A DNA stretch of 64,000 bases from Fratercula arctica (Eukaryota > Chordata > Aves > Charadriiformes > Alcidae): contig CANTUZ010000001.1 in the NCBI GenBank assembly GCA_947846985.1, forward strand, positions 185,650,455 to 185,714,454. The letters are read 5' to 3'. Under the pieces are notes generated by a model. That model was not told where the DNA came from, ran no database searches, and saw nothing but the letters and a program-made list of their open reading frames with translations. Positions 14,401 through 28,450 of the stretch are shown here, piece after piece. The position numbers were made by a program, and so were the translations under genes. The stretch's first letter is position 1. Every line of letters begins with the position of its first letter.

Positions 14401-17400
14401 TGTATTTGAGTTTCAGGCTTTAATCTCACTTGCTGTAGCATCATAGTATTGTACTTGATAAACATTCTCAAAAGGCATTTTTAGTTTACATCGAAGTTCC
14501 TTTTATCTTTTAATGGTATGACATATTAATGATTTTTTTTTAAAGTATGGTTATCTAAAGAAAAGCTACGGAATATATATATATGATTCTCAACATTGCT
14601 AGATAGCTGCAGTGCCCAGAAAACACAGGACTGCAGGATTTGGTTCAAAGCCTAAATTTAACGGATCAATTAGCCTTGGAAGTTTCCAAAGCTCTCAAGG
14701 TGAAGCTAAGCTCATTTTTTATGAAAACAAAGCACACGCAACTCTTGGGCCGACTAGTGTCTTCATGCCAGCTTTCAGTCTGGGAATGCATAAATAGCAG
14801 CCGAAGTCGGAAGAAGCATTTGACCAGCTGCGTAGCTTCATGCCGTTGCATAACGCTACGTTGCTGAACCTTCTCAGCAAAGCGAATTGCTTCAGACAGA
14901 GGCACTGCGCGACCTCTGCAGGCCTTGGTCCCCATGGCTGATTACGCGGCTTCACAACCTCCCTTTTGCTGGCAGCTTTACTGCCCTGGTTCATTGGATC
15001 GCTGGCTCCTGGTACAGATATTATGGCATTTCACCTGTTCGGGCCTGCCAAGCAGTCAGACATCTCCAAGTTTAGCTACAAGACACCTACATCTTGTCAG
15101 ACCCATCTAAAACCATTTTAGCCGTGCCCTCCTGCGGCGTGCCCTGTTTAACCTGCAATAAAATCCCCTCCGATCTCCTGTTGATTTGCTCAGATTATGA
15201 GATTTGTACGCTAAGGATTTTTCGCTCTGCTCCCTCAATGTATAGAAAATCCATTTGCACTGGGGTATTCCCCAAACCAACAGTAATACAGGAAAAGCTG
15301 TTCCCTACTGTAGAGGTCAGGGTTTTGTAACTCGCAGACTACGGGCCTTGATTCTGAAAAGGATCAGTTTCCCGAATGGCAAGACTAGGGACGAGGTAAA
15401 GTATCTTGTCTATATAGCTATATATCTCTGCCAGAATCAAATACATCTTGGTGTACGAATTATATTTCAGACAATATTAGTAAAACAATTGGGATCTGAA
15501 TCCTCCCAAGAATGTGAGGTAAAAATAAAAGAGAATAGAGGTGACCTTTCAGCACCTGGTTTTGGACACTGTATAGCAGAATCCGCAGCCTGAAACCCTG
15601 ACTTGCCCTAGGTCTGAGAAGGGATTTGTGTGCCAGCAACCTGGTTGAGCCTGAAGTTTGCTGTCTTGTCCCCCAAAGCTTAATCCTGACTTAATCCTTG
15701 GCTCCCCAGACAATGCACACGCAGGTTACCCAGACCCAGCCAGCAAAACCAGGGAGTTCTTGTGGTCCTGCAGGATCCCTGTCCTTCACTTCAGAGTCTC
15801 CCCACATTCACTCAGGTTTTACGGTGTCTACTCTTGGGAAATAGCTACGCTGTGCAGTGGAGCTCGCTGCAGGAATTCTGAAGTCTTTCAGGCAAGAGAA
15901 ATAAGAAAGATGGGCTTTACAAAGAGATTTCTAAGCAGTTATTCTGTATTCTTACATAAGTCACAAAGGACACCCAGAGCTTTGTGAAACAGTAGAATTT
16001 ATGCACCTGATTTCCTCTTGGGTGTTTGGGGGGGTATTTGATGTAGACCTGGACTCTTTTGACAATCAAGATGGTTCTTCTACCTGAGAAAGTATCCTTT
16101 AAACCTCTCACCAGAAAGTCTAAATCCCAGCTCTGACACTTGTTTTCACCCCCTCAACTCTTTAATTTTCTTCTTTCATATCTCTACGGACAACATAAGG
16201 AGAAGCAATTTCCCAACCTAACTCCCAGCACAACTTTTTCAGTTATTGATTGTCTCATAAGGAGAAGGGCTGATTTCCAATTTCCTGTCCTGAAGCATAC
16301 CAGTTCTGATTACAAAAAACCCCACAAACTTCCAGAAAGCAAAAAGTGGACCATTTTTTTAGGATTGCATATATAACAGAGTTGATAACATGCAGTTTTC
16401 CCAGCTTTTAACGTGGAAACAGCACATCTGACTTTCGCTGTAGATAAAACAACTCTATTCAGTACGGGATAGATAAAACCAAACCAGCAGACACGTTTTT
16501 ATTTCAATCAATAAAACAAAGTGGTAGGCATGAAGTCTTTTCTTTCCTTTTTGTGCATCGTAGCCTGTTTTGGTGAGATCAGGAGGAGAAAGGCTTAAGT
16601 TTGTTAGAGGTCTTGGGGACCACAGTATGAAGTAAGTCTTGCTGCCTTTTTGCCATGTGCTGGTTAACGCTTAAGCGTTCTACCGGGATATGTCCTGCTG
16701 GTGGACACGTAGCCTGTTCCAGAGGGGATCTCAGAGCTACAGCTGGGAAATTTTAAACTGCATCACAGCAATTTTGGACAGAATCCTGAGTCAGCCTGTT
16801 TTCAAAAAATGCATCCAGAGCAAGGCGATCTTAAGACAGTAGGTCTGTGCTAGGCTTGTCTGGTATAAGAAGGTAAAATTTCATGGCTAATCGAGGTTAA
16901 AACCAAAGATTTGCGTTCTTAAATTTAGTCACTATTTAAAGGAACACTGATGACAGTGCTTCTTCCCCCCTCAATGCAAAATCCGTGTTTCAAGTTAGAT
17001 GCTCTGTATAGCCGTAACAGGAGCTTTGCCTGCCTCCCATGTGCCGAGTCCTTACAGGAAAGCTCTCGATTGAAAACGTTGTGGGGGGATGTTGCTGATA
17101 GCCAAAAAAATTAAAAACAATTTAAAAAAAAAGGTATAGACAGAAGAGGACAGCAAAACCCCATTTAGTCTGACACAGCAGGGAGAAATTAAGAGACCCG
17201 TTGTGACTAATGAGTTCAGGAGCAGCTTTGACTCCATGCAATTACTAAAAACTCATTTTAATCCAAGGTATTGAAGACTTAATAGCAGTGCAGTTTACCT
17301 TATCAGCTTTACCAGATAGAGGTGTATACTCCAGAAAAGTCCGTGACTCTTTATTTACTTCGCTGTGGTGATTTGTGGTACCTTTAAACAAAAAGAAAAT

Positions 17401-20000
17401 GCAGACTACGATGAGGCCCAGCAGAATCTCTGGCAATGCGCCGTGCCAGCTTTACAAGAAGACCTCTCTGAAATGCGTCTGTCCCTTTGGGCAGTGTAAT
17501 CCAGTTTTTCACTGTAATGCAGAGGAATTGTCATGCCCCTGTTTTCTGGCCTGCCGCTTCCATTTTTATTGCAGTCTCAGACGCGTGTGCCACAGCAACT
17601 GAACCGTTGCAGTTTATGGGTAATTTTGGTAAATCTTTGACATCTTAGCAGCTGTTGCATGAAGAGCAGAGGCCTACCTGAAGCTGGGGTAGGATTTTCC
17701 AAGAGACTGAGGTCACCACAACAGGAGTTCTTAGGTAAACTCTGTGCATTCATGAATCACAGCCTTCAGCTTCTTTGGAGGATGAGATTACAGTGATGAC
17801 TTTGCTAGAGTGAAGCTGATATGCCCTTCAAATGTAAAGACTGGCTCTTTTGGATGTCCAAATTACACACATGTACTCAAGATTACCATGAAATCTGGCA
17901 TGTCCTGTGCTGATGTGGAATAGCACTTGTGACTCAAATTCAGGCAGGAGTCTTGAAATTCATTTTCCTTTTCATAAAACAGGGCTTTTTTAGTGCTGGC
18001 AAGTGAAGGTCACACCTTTTGGGAAGATGTGACCTGCAAATTATTAATCTGTTTATATCTCAAATGTTCTTAGTTATTCAACACTTATTCTAGCCAGAGC
18101 AAAGCACTGTGTGAACCTCTGAGGGACTTGTATGGAGAGCTTAATTCTCTCTTCAGGGAAACTGGAGGGAGCCTCCCGGGGCAATAAAACGTGGCCTTCT
18201 GAAGTTGCCATTTGAGAATGACTCTGGTGGGGACACACTGCAGCCACTGAACTGCAACACCGTCCAGTTCTTTGTAAAGTTTATGTCTGTCATTGACTGA
18301 AATCAGTGTTGAATTTAGACATGACTGGTGGAGGAAACCGTGTTTCTCTTCTTTTTGCTTAAAGGAAATGTGACATTATCTGCTTTATATGGGTTACAAT
18401 TCAGCTAGTTCAGAAAAGAAACTACATGTGAATGTTTGTCCGGGCAGAGACTGCAGGATCAAAAGCTGGGAGGGAAAAACCTCGGGGCTGCAATGAAGAG
18501 AGAGGCAAATTACGGGAAAAGGTGACGTGTTGGGGTAACTCTGGGAAGAACGGCTGCAGGGGGTGAAACTGGAGAAGGAAGAGGAATTGGATTTATAGAG
18601 GATAGAGGTCAGTTGCCCCTTACCGTGTACCAGGATCTTGGAGGAACTCATTTCTTGTGAACCTGGGATCTTTCTGCAAAACCTGAGATTAAGCCTCTAC
18701 CTTAGAGGCTGGGAGAGCCACTTACCCTCTGGCCACCCCAGTCGTCTTGCCCCAGTCTCCATCTTCAGCGAGCTGAGGAGGATGTTAGACACCACAGAGC
18801 AACCTTCAACTTTTGCCAGCCGCTTTTTGTTTTGTCGGTAAAGAAGAATAACGCTGGCAGGCTCCAGCTTCCTGCTTCCCTTGCAGGTGCTTGGCACAAA
18901 CGCAGCCGCCAGCTGGGGGGGCAGAGGGTAGGGGTCCTCTGCAGGGTTATGGGGGCTGTTCTGGCCTCTCCAGAGCCTGGACTGTGATACTGCATTACCC
19001 ACGCTGCGAAAATTCCCCATCTGAGGGTAGCCGTAAGATTAACTGCCCCACAAAAGTGTCTTGAAGATTACTTTACAAAACAGATCAAGAAAGTGGTATG
19101 GAGAATGAGTGTTTAAAAATAGCTATTTTCCTGTGACACTGCAGCAGTTTGGATGAGATGACAGGTCCAAAATTAAAGATATGTCTTCACAGGGGTATTT
19201 GTTTCACATTAAGCTTATCTGCTGCTCATGAAAGCAGCTGCGGCTAACAACTAACAATGCAAAATAATTAGAGCGTCCTGACTGCCAAGACAGTGTTTGT
19301 TCCTCAGTCTCTTTTGAAGGTGCTTTAACTTCACAGCTTATTGATGTAGTACAGACAAAGATACGTTTTTAATGTATGGCAGGACCACTGGCATTTCCCA
19401 CCAGGGCCAAGTACTCCTTTTGCCTTCAGGCCTTATCCAGCTGTGGAGAAAATTGTGGGCATTTTCACCTGCACATCCCTGGCATCACCAGCAGCACAAT
19501 ATGGCTGTGGTGCTCCAGTGCTATGTCAGCCAGCCAGGGGCAGATCTCCCTGATTTTGGGGAGGAAGGACAGGCTCAGGATGGGCTTGAGAAGTATCCCC
19601 TGAAGAGGTACCTGAACCAGGAGGCATCTGGGCTAGCCCAGATGTTTTATTAACATAGCAAAGTACATAGCAAAAACATAGTAAAAGCAAATTGTAGAAG
19701 ACCCAAAGAACAAACAGCAGGTTTCAGGAGTGGCAAAACCCAAAGGAAATTAATTACCTGTGGATTTGAATCTCCTAGCTGGGCTCTGGTGTTTAATGAC
19801 ACTAGCTGTAATTTACGCCTCGGCAATAAGGACATTCATGACGTATTCACTCCTGAATGCAGTAACTAGCACCTGAAGTGGGTTCAGCCTTTCATTCAAG
19901 AGGGAGGTTTATGGGAGGTCCCTCTCCATCTCCTCTGCATATTTTCATGAAACTTGCAGGAACCGAACATCTTTAACACCTCTAGCCTGGCATGGAATGA
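11487..20000. other. Intergenic DNA, no gene recognised
   Basis: Only simple repeats seen (AT/T tract near 12405, AT run near 14573). Open frames of 60-110 codons on both strands look like chance. Confidence 0.55.
12405..12437 (+). repeat. AT microsatellite followed by T tract
   Basis: Short (AT)n run about 12405-12418, AAA, then about 19 T. Simple repeat. Confidence 0.9.
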
Positions 20001-23000
20001 GATTTATATTGATCACTGTGTTCCAAAGTTACCGGGAACATACGCATGCACACACAGGGTTATTATGTGTCATCTCCATAGGAAACTGGGCAAACCCCAG
20101 ACCTCCAGCAGTATTTTTATCGTATTCTTGCTCTGACAAGCTGGATGGCATTTCGTCAGAGAGCAGCCCGCAGCAAGCCTCTCTTGGCTGCTGATAAAGC
20201 CAGGCCCTCAGAGCTGAGGACAGCTTCTGGTTCACACAGCTGACGAGAGACAGGTCCAAGAGGATTCTGGCATCAGCAACCAACCTGTCTACCTTGGCGG
20301 TGTTTTCAGTGCGCCACATACTAGATTTAGAGTAATAAAACCTTACAGTGGAATAAGTTTCTGGAGCACTCGAGAAGCGAGGCATCATTGAAAGCAGTTT
20401 GATTCAGTTTTATCATTGGGTTGTTGAGACGGCACTTATGACAGATGACTCATAGAATTATGTCATGGTGATAGAGCTTTTAATTGCCTAACAAGGCAAT
20501 TTTACAAGGAAATCCTAGAGGGGCTATTATAACCAGTGAATGAACTTTGTACCTATCTGCAGGAGGCACTGAAGGTACAGCTGTAACACTGCCAGGCAGC
20601 GCTCCCATCTCATCTGCTCCACTACAGCAAGCTACGCTCTTACATGCCAGCAGCATTTTGTGAGGGAATCAATCTGCCCGTGTCTTGCTGAGCTTCCATT
20701 TACCTTCTTAAACAAGTACATCTGTGCTTTTTAATACTGGATGCAGTCTGCCAGTGAAAACCACTGTGCGGTTGTTAGCCTACTTCCTGCAGGCAACCAA
20801 AGCATGAAATTTCTTCCATGGCTTTCACAAGTATATCCCTGCCGCCGCCGTCCTCTGAAAGCTCTTCTTCCCTTTCCCACTGCAGTGGTGGGAACCACTG
20901 CTGTTGACCGGCAGCTCTTCTTGATCTATGGTCTGCAGCAAAAAATCTGCCACCTACCCCTGCTGGCCACACATCACAGGAGCGTAGAGAGAGGACTCTT
21001 GACCACATCGTGTCATACTTGGGGAAAACAAGGCGGGAAAACAACTTTTGTCTCCAGTGTAGGGAAGATGCAAACATCTCTTAACTGAAGGGTGTGGGAA
21101 ACTGCAACTTTTAAGTGATCCAAGTAAAAAGTTCATTTTAATCTCCGTGCCTTCCACAGTGATGGAACATGAGCCATTGGTGCTGTCAAGGACAATTTCC
21201 TCCTTCCTTGCAATTCTGAACAAGAAGGAGAGAAGAATCACAGGAGGGAGTGCTTGAACAACACCGAGTAGTTTAAGGAGGCTGACAGTGTGTGTTTTCA
21301 GGACTGTTTTCAGCATCTCTCAAGCTTGGAAAGAGAAAGATGAGGGTTTAGCCATGTTATAACTGAAGAAAATCTCACCATAAGCAACAAGACTTGGGAA
21401 AACAGGGATGTGTGAGAGTCGTTCCTGCAGATAAAGAACGGCAAACGGCTTCACTGGAAAGCAGATTGAAACAAGGTGCTTTTTTTTTTCTTCTTTTCTT
21501 TTTTTTTTTTCCTCCTCTCACGGCTTATATTCTGCATAGGCCATAGCATAGGGCAGTAAGAACTGAAGGTTTGTTTTGACGGCCATACGAAAGAGGACAC
21601 CCAGCTGAGGGCTCTCTCCCATACAAGATCCTGGTCCTCAAGGTACCTGAAACAAAGCGGGCAGCTAATTGTGAAGTTGGAAATCTGTGATCTCTTGGAC
21701 TTCGACAAATTCATGCAACAGTTTCTGTAAACATCAAAATTTCACAACTTACTCTTTTCGAGTTTACAAGCTTTCCTCTTTGGTGTAATTTATTACAGCA
21801 AAATGATTTCTTTTTTTTTTTTTTTTTGAAGTATGAAGTATCTGATATCTGCATAATCAAAAAAGTTCTATGAAAGCATAACTTTCAGCCAAAGTAGTTC
21901 TGCTTTCATATTCAGCAATTTTCATGAAATATCTAAAGTATTTTAAAAAGACTCCCTGATGTTTTAATGAAATATAGAAGACAGTGTTTAAAGAAAATAA
22001 TTAAGTTCTCAGTGAAATATCTTGTAGGTCAGGCAGGCTCCAAGACAACACATGCCCAGTTTTCATGAAATTGTATGTTGCATTTCATGAATTGTTCAGA
22101 CCCCATATTTTACAATATTCATTAAGTTTCATAGCAATAATCACGCCATTTAATAGCAATGTTCATACAATATTAAACAAAGCATAAAAAAACCATCACA
22201 GCCACAAGCTTAATAAATCACAGGAGTATAAACTTCCTTCCGAGCTGTGAGAGAACAGTCATCTTGCTTCATTTTTCTTATATTTCATTAAAGAAAGACA
22301 AGCAATGTTTCACGGTAGATTCACAAAGTAGGTCTTAAAATTCTCACCAGCCGTTCATAGGCCAGCCATTCAAAACCACGCAAAGCATGAAGACTGCTGC
22401 CGCTGTTTCACTGGAATTTATTTTAAATTATTAATAATAAAAAATAGCCCCCTCCAGTCATAGCAGGACTGCTGCTCTGACAGCCTTCATCAGAGGCTAC
22501 GTAAGGGACTTCTGGATAGAGTAGCTTTCTAGTTGCTCGTAATTTCTACCTCTGTGTCTTGAAGTACAGAATCCTAACACTAAAAGGCTGTTAAATGGAA
22601 GTCTCTGGCCTTGCATCTTGTCTTTCAGTTTTCCAAATTCATACTTCATCCTTACCTTGCAGCTAATTAGTCGGTAGCTCAACAGCCATTCAGGAAAAGG
22701 CTTTGTTGATCGGGGAAGCGGAGGATAAGGTGGATCTCCAGGGAGAAGACCATCAATTCTGCCCATTACGGTAGCTGTGGGAAGAAGTGGATGCTTTACA
22801 GCGCGGTGCATTAACGCTGACAAATGTATCTCTGTGCTAAACCACACTTCGGAGCAAGTGATTCCACTAACACAGACACATAATGTAAGAGCAAGGAGGA
22901 GTAGATAAGGTTCTTTAATCACTTCCCACCCTGTTGAAAATATATCACGTCCTACCTGCAGAGCACAATCCCATCACCAGCCCACAAATAACCTGCTCGG

Positions 23001-26000
23001 GCCTAACCGATGGCTGATGAGCAGAGGCAGCAGGTTTCGGGGCAGTGCTGGTGACCGGTTTTTGCAGAGATTACGAGTCTGGTAATCGGTGTGCTGCTTC
23101 CCCAGCTTTGCTGGTTGATTGTCGTGTCTCTAGAGATGTGTTCTGTGTCATGATGAGGTTCTTCCATCAGGGCAGGTCACCTCGCATCTGAGGAACCCAT
23201 TTCTCCCTCCTTGAGCCCTGAAACCTTTTTTACACTGAATCAAGGACTTCCAGGAAAACTTGTTACTGGACATGAATCCATGGCTCCTCGTCTATGATCT
23301 GCTGGAGCTGTCGGCAAAGCTGCTTCTTGTTGACGAGCAGAGTGGAGGCTGTAAGGAGCAGGCTGTCAAGTGCATCTCTGCAAGGCTGTGAGGGTGCCAG
23401 CGGGGCTGTGGAGTGGATCACTGTGTCTTGACACACGCTGGTAATGACTTGGAGACGACTGGCTACCTCCGGAGGAGACAGCCCATGGAGATGCGTTAGC
23501 AGCTTTTGAAAACCGCTGCTTGGTGCTAACTGGACCTTCATGTAAGCAAGCTCTCAGTTAAGAAGGTAAGCGTTCTCTTTTGGGTTGCCTCTATTATTAT
23601 TTTTTTTTTTTTAAATGTTTTGCTATACTCAGCTGTGGGTGGCAATACAGCACAAACCATACCAATTAACACGTGTAACTACTCCTGAGTACCAAATACC
23701 CTACCTGCGCAGTTAAAGCGCTCGGGCAGTACGTTCTGTTGCTGTGGGGATGTGCTGTGTGTGCTGGGCAATGGGGGGAGAAACCGAGATTTCTGCTGGA
23801 GTTTATTCAGTTACTTCTTAGGGAAAGCTTCCTCTAATGGGAGTTTGGAAGGAACTAGCTTGTAATTTGGCTCATGATGATTAAATTAATAGCGAGAAGG
23901 CAGTGCTTTGATCTAATTTTTTTGGTCCCTCTTGAGAGGAACATGCTTATTTGTCAAGAGAGGCCTTAAAATATTCTCATATCCTCAGCTCCCACTAGGC
24001 CGGTAAGTGAAACCTTCAGCTATTCCACAGGCAAAGAGCATTTGGGCTGAGCAAAGCCTTCAGGATAATTCATGTAAGCAGTTGAAGCAATTGAATCCCA
24101 TATAAAGTTTTTCTCCTGTCTGTATATGAATGAGAGGTCTGCTGTTGACATTTGTCAGACTCCAACACTGACCGCTTTCTCCATCAGCCACAGAACTGCT
24201 TCACTCTGTAAATATTTAGTAGTAATGTTTAATATTTCCAGACATGACAAAGCTGAAGTACAATATACCGAAGTGACCTGCTTTTTTAACGTGTGTGATG
24301 GTTGAGAAAGGCAATTCTCATGCTTGCTCCTTGGAGAAGGGTAGAACAAACCGACAATCACATGGGGGAAAAAAAATGGGTCATCGTAAGGTACTGGTAA
24401 TGCCTGGAAAGCATCGCTGACAGTAGGATGGTCCCGTGAAGCCATTTGATGCCAGCTCATTAGAGGGCTTTGGCAAGGATATTTGGCATAAAATAGATTT
24501 TATTTAGAATTAGGGACTCTGCTGCCTTGCTCTTGGCACGGAATGAACTTGCAAATTAAGCTGTCTTGTAATGTAATGACATTACCTTGCATTATGAATC
24601 GTTTTAGAATTAGAAACATTGATCTGAATAAGAAATGAAGACTTCCTAAGAAGTGGAGAAGCATGTACAGCTGACACTCGGGGCCTGCACGCACACGCAT
24701 GGGCAGGAGGCGTTGCAGGCTGTCCCAGCGCTGCAGCTCTGCGCCGCTTCTAAGCCTCTGCTCAGCACCTGGGTCCCTTTTTTTTTTTTTTTTTTTTTTT
24801 TTGCTAAGATTTCGAGTTACTCCAGTGGTTGCTTCAGTGGTTATCTTTTTTCTCGTGTTCAATTTCTTTAAAAAACTTTTCTTCTTCACTGGATGTCTCA
24901 GGTGGCTTAATATTAAAATTTTATACTTGCCAGGGGCTTACTTTTCAATTAGGGCAAGTTTGAAAAGTCTAGGTTAGGTGGAAGAAAGTTTTAAATACAG
25001 GGAGATGGTGGCTGGGCATGTGATGCCTCTCTAAATGTTTGATGAAGCGCAGGGCTCAGTTCTGGCTGCCCACACTCCGCATGGGGCAGAAACCACAGAG
25101 GGACAGCTGCGCATTTTCGGAGCAACTCAGTAAGTATAAGTTTGGCTTGTTTCCTAAAGTGAATTCAAATAATAATTAAAAAAAACCAAACAAATAAAAA
25201 AAAAACCCCACCCTAAACCAGTCTTCAGGTTTGGTGCCTTCCTTATAAGAAAGGGATACATTCTCGGTATGATCAGCTCATTTCCCTCAACATGCCTCAA
25301 ACTCACAAAATTACGAGTGGAGAGAGCTGCCTTGGTATTTTCTTTGGAAATATTTCTCTCTCAGATCAAAGGCACCATCCAGCCCTCTGAAGAAAGCGAA
25401 GTTATGGAGCACTGCAGCTATTTTCCTGTAGCCTGAGCGTAGAAGAACGCAATATGCTTTCCTGCATGCATTGTGCTTTAGCATTCATGAGTATCGTTAT
25501 GAAGGCAAGTTTTGAGTCACATGCTGTGTCACACTACAGGGAAGAAGAATCTCAATTATATAGCGTGCTTAATCATGAGAGGAAATGGATTTGACTAACT
25601 GAATATGCAAATGCCGTTTCGAAATAAGATTATGAGCTCTTCCTGGTGTGCAAAATGCCACTGCTGAAAAACATTTTAATATATTAGTGCTTGACTTCAG
25701 GAGAGTGTGGTTTAGGAAGAGAAGAAAGAAAAAACATAAGTAATTTAATTTCTTCTTGTGTTGCTTTATTCTTGAAGCTGTTGGTATTTTTCTAGCTTGG
25801 AAAAGCGTAGTTGACACGAAGCTTTTAAAGCATATTTTGACATTTAGAATGCAGCTTCCTGTGCTTATGTTCACGCACGGTTTCCTGAGACGAAGGGCGG
25901 TAAGTAAATACGCACTGCTGGCTTTCCTGCGTGCACCGCCAGGCTGTACAGGATGGGATTTGTTGTACACAAGGACAAGCTGCTCATGGAACCTTACACC

Positions 26001-28169
26001 CCCTTGCTCTAATAAATCAACAGCTGTTTGGCAAGGAGACAGGAATTTTCTTATTTACCCAAAACTTGGTATTTACAGCTATTCCCCCATGGCGTGGGTG
26101 GTCACAGTTCACTTCCCGGGGCTGCTCGGTGAGAGCAGCACCTCCCACCCGCTGTGGGAGCGATCTCTGGTGGAGCGTCTCTTCCAGTCCCCATCACAGG
26201 AGCGTTCCACTTCGCGTGGGGCGGTGGGCTGGCTCGAGGAAAGGTGACATGCTGTCCTCCGAGAGCATCACGCTCTCCTGAGTGGGAAACCTGATCCCAG
26301 ACAGCTTTACACACCCTTTAAGGTAGCTGGAGCATTGGCAAGCGAGGCCAGTGTCCAATGTCCCCGGTGAGTTCTGGAACCAGCCGTCTAGTTAAATGGG
26401 AATGTCTCTTTCCAGCTCTTTAGAGCACACGTTTGGAGGTCTTGTCTAGTCACACCCATGATGTCAAGCTCTGCAAGGAGACGAATAGGAAAAAAGCTTA
26501 TGGACTTAGAGGTGCTGGGTGGTTTGCTACACAGCCCCCCGTGGACTGCAGGCTTCCAGCCGGTTCCAGAAACAGAACTGGGGGGGACACCAGCATTTCA
26601 CTGACAACTGCAGGCACTGGCGCAGAGTCCAGACCCCGGGGCTCTGGGAAGATGAGGTACCAGCCCTGAACTCACCTCAGGGATCTGAACCTCGCAGCCG
26701 CTCACTGCAAACTGCTCTGACCTTAGTGCCAACCAACAGCCGGGAGTGCCAACCGGGCTTCTTGCTGCTGCCTTCTCTTTCCCTCAATATGGTTTTAAAA
26801 TAGTGTTTTAATGGTGAAACAAGAGTCCAGATATTAACTTGAACTTTTAACTCCAGAACGGATGTCACAGTTCCCAGTGCCAGTTCCCAGTTCTCCAGCT
26901 GCTCACCCATCTGCAGCTGGGCTTTCAGCTGATGTTAGTGACAGTTCGTCAATGACATCCTGCCTTGCTGGTGGCTTGGCAGGCCTGCTTGCACCCCTTG
27001 CGTTCTCCACATATCTGGGGCTTGAAATCCCGGCTGTGGGGCAGCGCCGCACCTTCACACCACGCACCGAGAGCAGGTGGAGGCTCTGGGGCCGCCCCCC
27101 TGGTTTCTCCCAGGGGGAGGGCAGTGGTCAGCAGGGTTTCTCATGAGGGCAGCTCTTCTCCAGCGCTGTGCACACCCAAACCCACAAACTTCCTGTGCAA
27201 TGTGTGCGAGGCTGGTAAAAAAGCTCAGGTGAGGGAAGGAGCCATTTCTGTTTACTGCAGGAACCCTAACAGAGGGCTAAAAGCTGGGCTGAATTCGCGT
27301 AGGTGAGAGGATGGTGTTTGGTGGACAAGTGCTTGCTGGGTCCTACCATGCAGCCCCTAAAATCCCAAGGTTTTAAAGTATGTTACATCTGCCCTTTGAC
27401 TTTGCAGTAAATAAACCAATGTTTCTTAGAGTGTAGGATACATGGAGTGGCAGAAGCACCAGCGTGGGTGTCCAGAGCGGTGCAGATACAGGATGAACAT
27501 GTGGTCCCACAGGAGAGCTGGGATGCCTGTGAGCTCGGTGGTCATTCCCCAGACCAGATTCATCCAAGTGGGGTTTGGGGTAAAGCTGATGGCTCGAACA
27601 GGAGCTGTATCTGAGCTACGGCACTCAAACTGGGGATTTCTGCTCTGGGAAAGACAACCCATAAATAAATGAAAAGTGAAAGATGGATGAGCTGGAATGA
27701 GCTGTGAACTGACAGCTTTGTGACCGGTTTTGACTTATTTCCCCTTTGCGGTCTAAAGCTGAGTGCCTCATAAATTCTGAAGACATCAAAACTGTAACTA
27801 AGACAACTGAAACCATCCACGTATCACTGGAAATATAAAGAGCAGAAACTGTAGCTTGAAGAGAAGAGACAGCGAACGGGGAATGAGTTTTCTCCTGTAA
27901 GTGGTGTTTTTGGGTATTTACTTCAGTTTTGACATTATAGGTCAGATCAGCACACTGACACAATTGTGGGCATTCGGGGTCACACAGTGAAACAGATCCT
28001 GGGATCCTCAGGTAGATACCTACTAACCCCCTCGTGCTCCATCAGGCATGAAGTGAGACACGGTAGACACCATTTGGCAACCACTGCCCAACATGCTGGT
28101 CTCAGGGGCCGTTTCACGCTGTGCTCACTGGGTAGACAGGAGGGCTGTGGGCTTTTTGGGGGGAGGAGA
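20001..28169. other. Intergenic DNA, somewhat GC-richer, no gene assigned
   Basis: Several 100-160-codon open frames occur here (for example 25756-26247 plus; 20029-20388, 20954-21316, 22497-22922 and 24155-24460 minus). None matches a protein I recognise. T-rich runs near 21481-21510, 21811-21828 and 24778-24802. Confidence 0.5.
24778..24802 (+). repeat. Poly(T) tract, 25 bases
   Basis: Uninterrupted run of T in the intergenic region; no recognised element attached on either side. Confidence 0.95.
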
Positions 28170-28450
28170 ACATAAAATGAGAGCAGCCGCATTGGGTCTG
28201 GTCAGAGCCCCATCCAGTGCGGCACCATGTTTCTGAGAGTGGCCAAAAATGGGATGAGCCATAAGAACGGGTCAAACAGTTTGTAGCTGAGAAGAATCCT
28301 GATCTCGGGTTACCAGCTTTGTGTCTCAGAGCCCGCGGTGTGGCTGTCTGCCATGAGCCTGTCCTAGATCTCTTTATCCACATAAGCATCTGCAACACCC
28401 TCTGGCAGGACTCGCAGCTTAACTCTCTATTAAGGTTATTTAGTGAAGAG
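28170..28450 (-). mobile_element. Old CR1-like LINE fragment
   Basis: 'gcattgggtctggtcagagccccatccagtg', 'gagagtggccaaaaatggg' and 'aacgggtcaaac' follow the common amniote CR1 3' region (TGGGTCAGACCAATGGTCCATCTAG, AGTGGCCA) in reverse orientation. Diverged. Confidence 0.6.

Noticed and set aside
25756..26247. 163-codon plus-strand open frame, the longest outside TMEM168
   Set aside because: Opens in AT-rich sequence, no recognisable domain or composition, and several frames of this order are expected by chance in 64 kb of six-frame translation.
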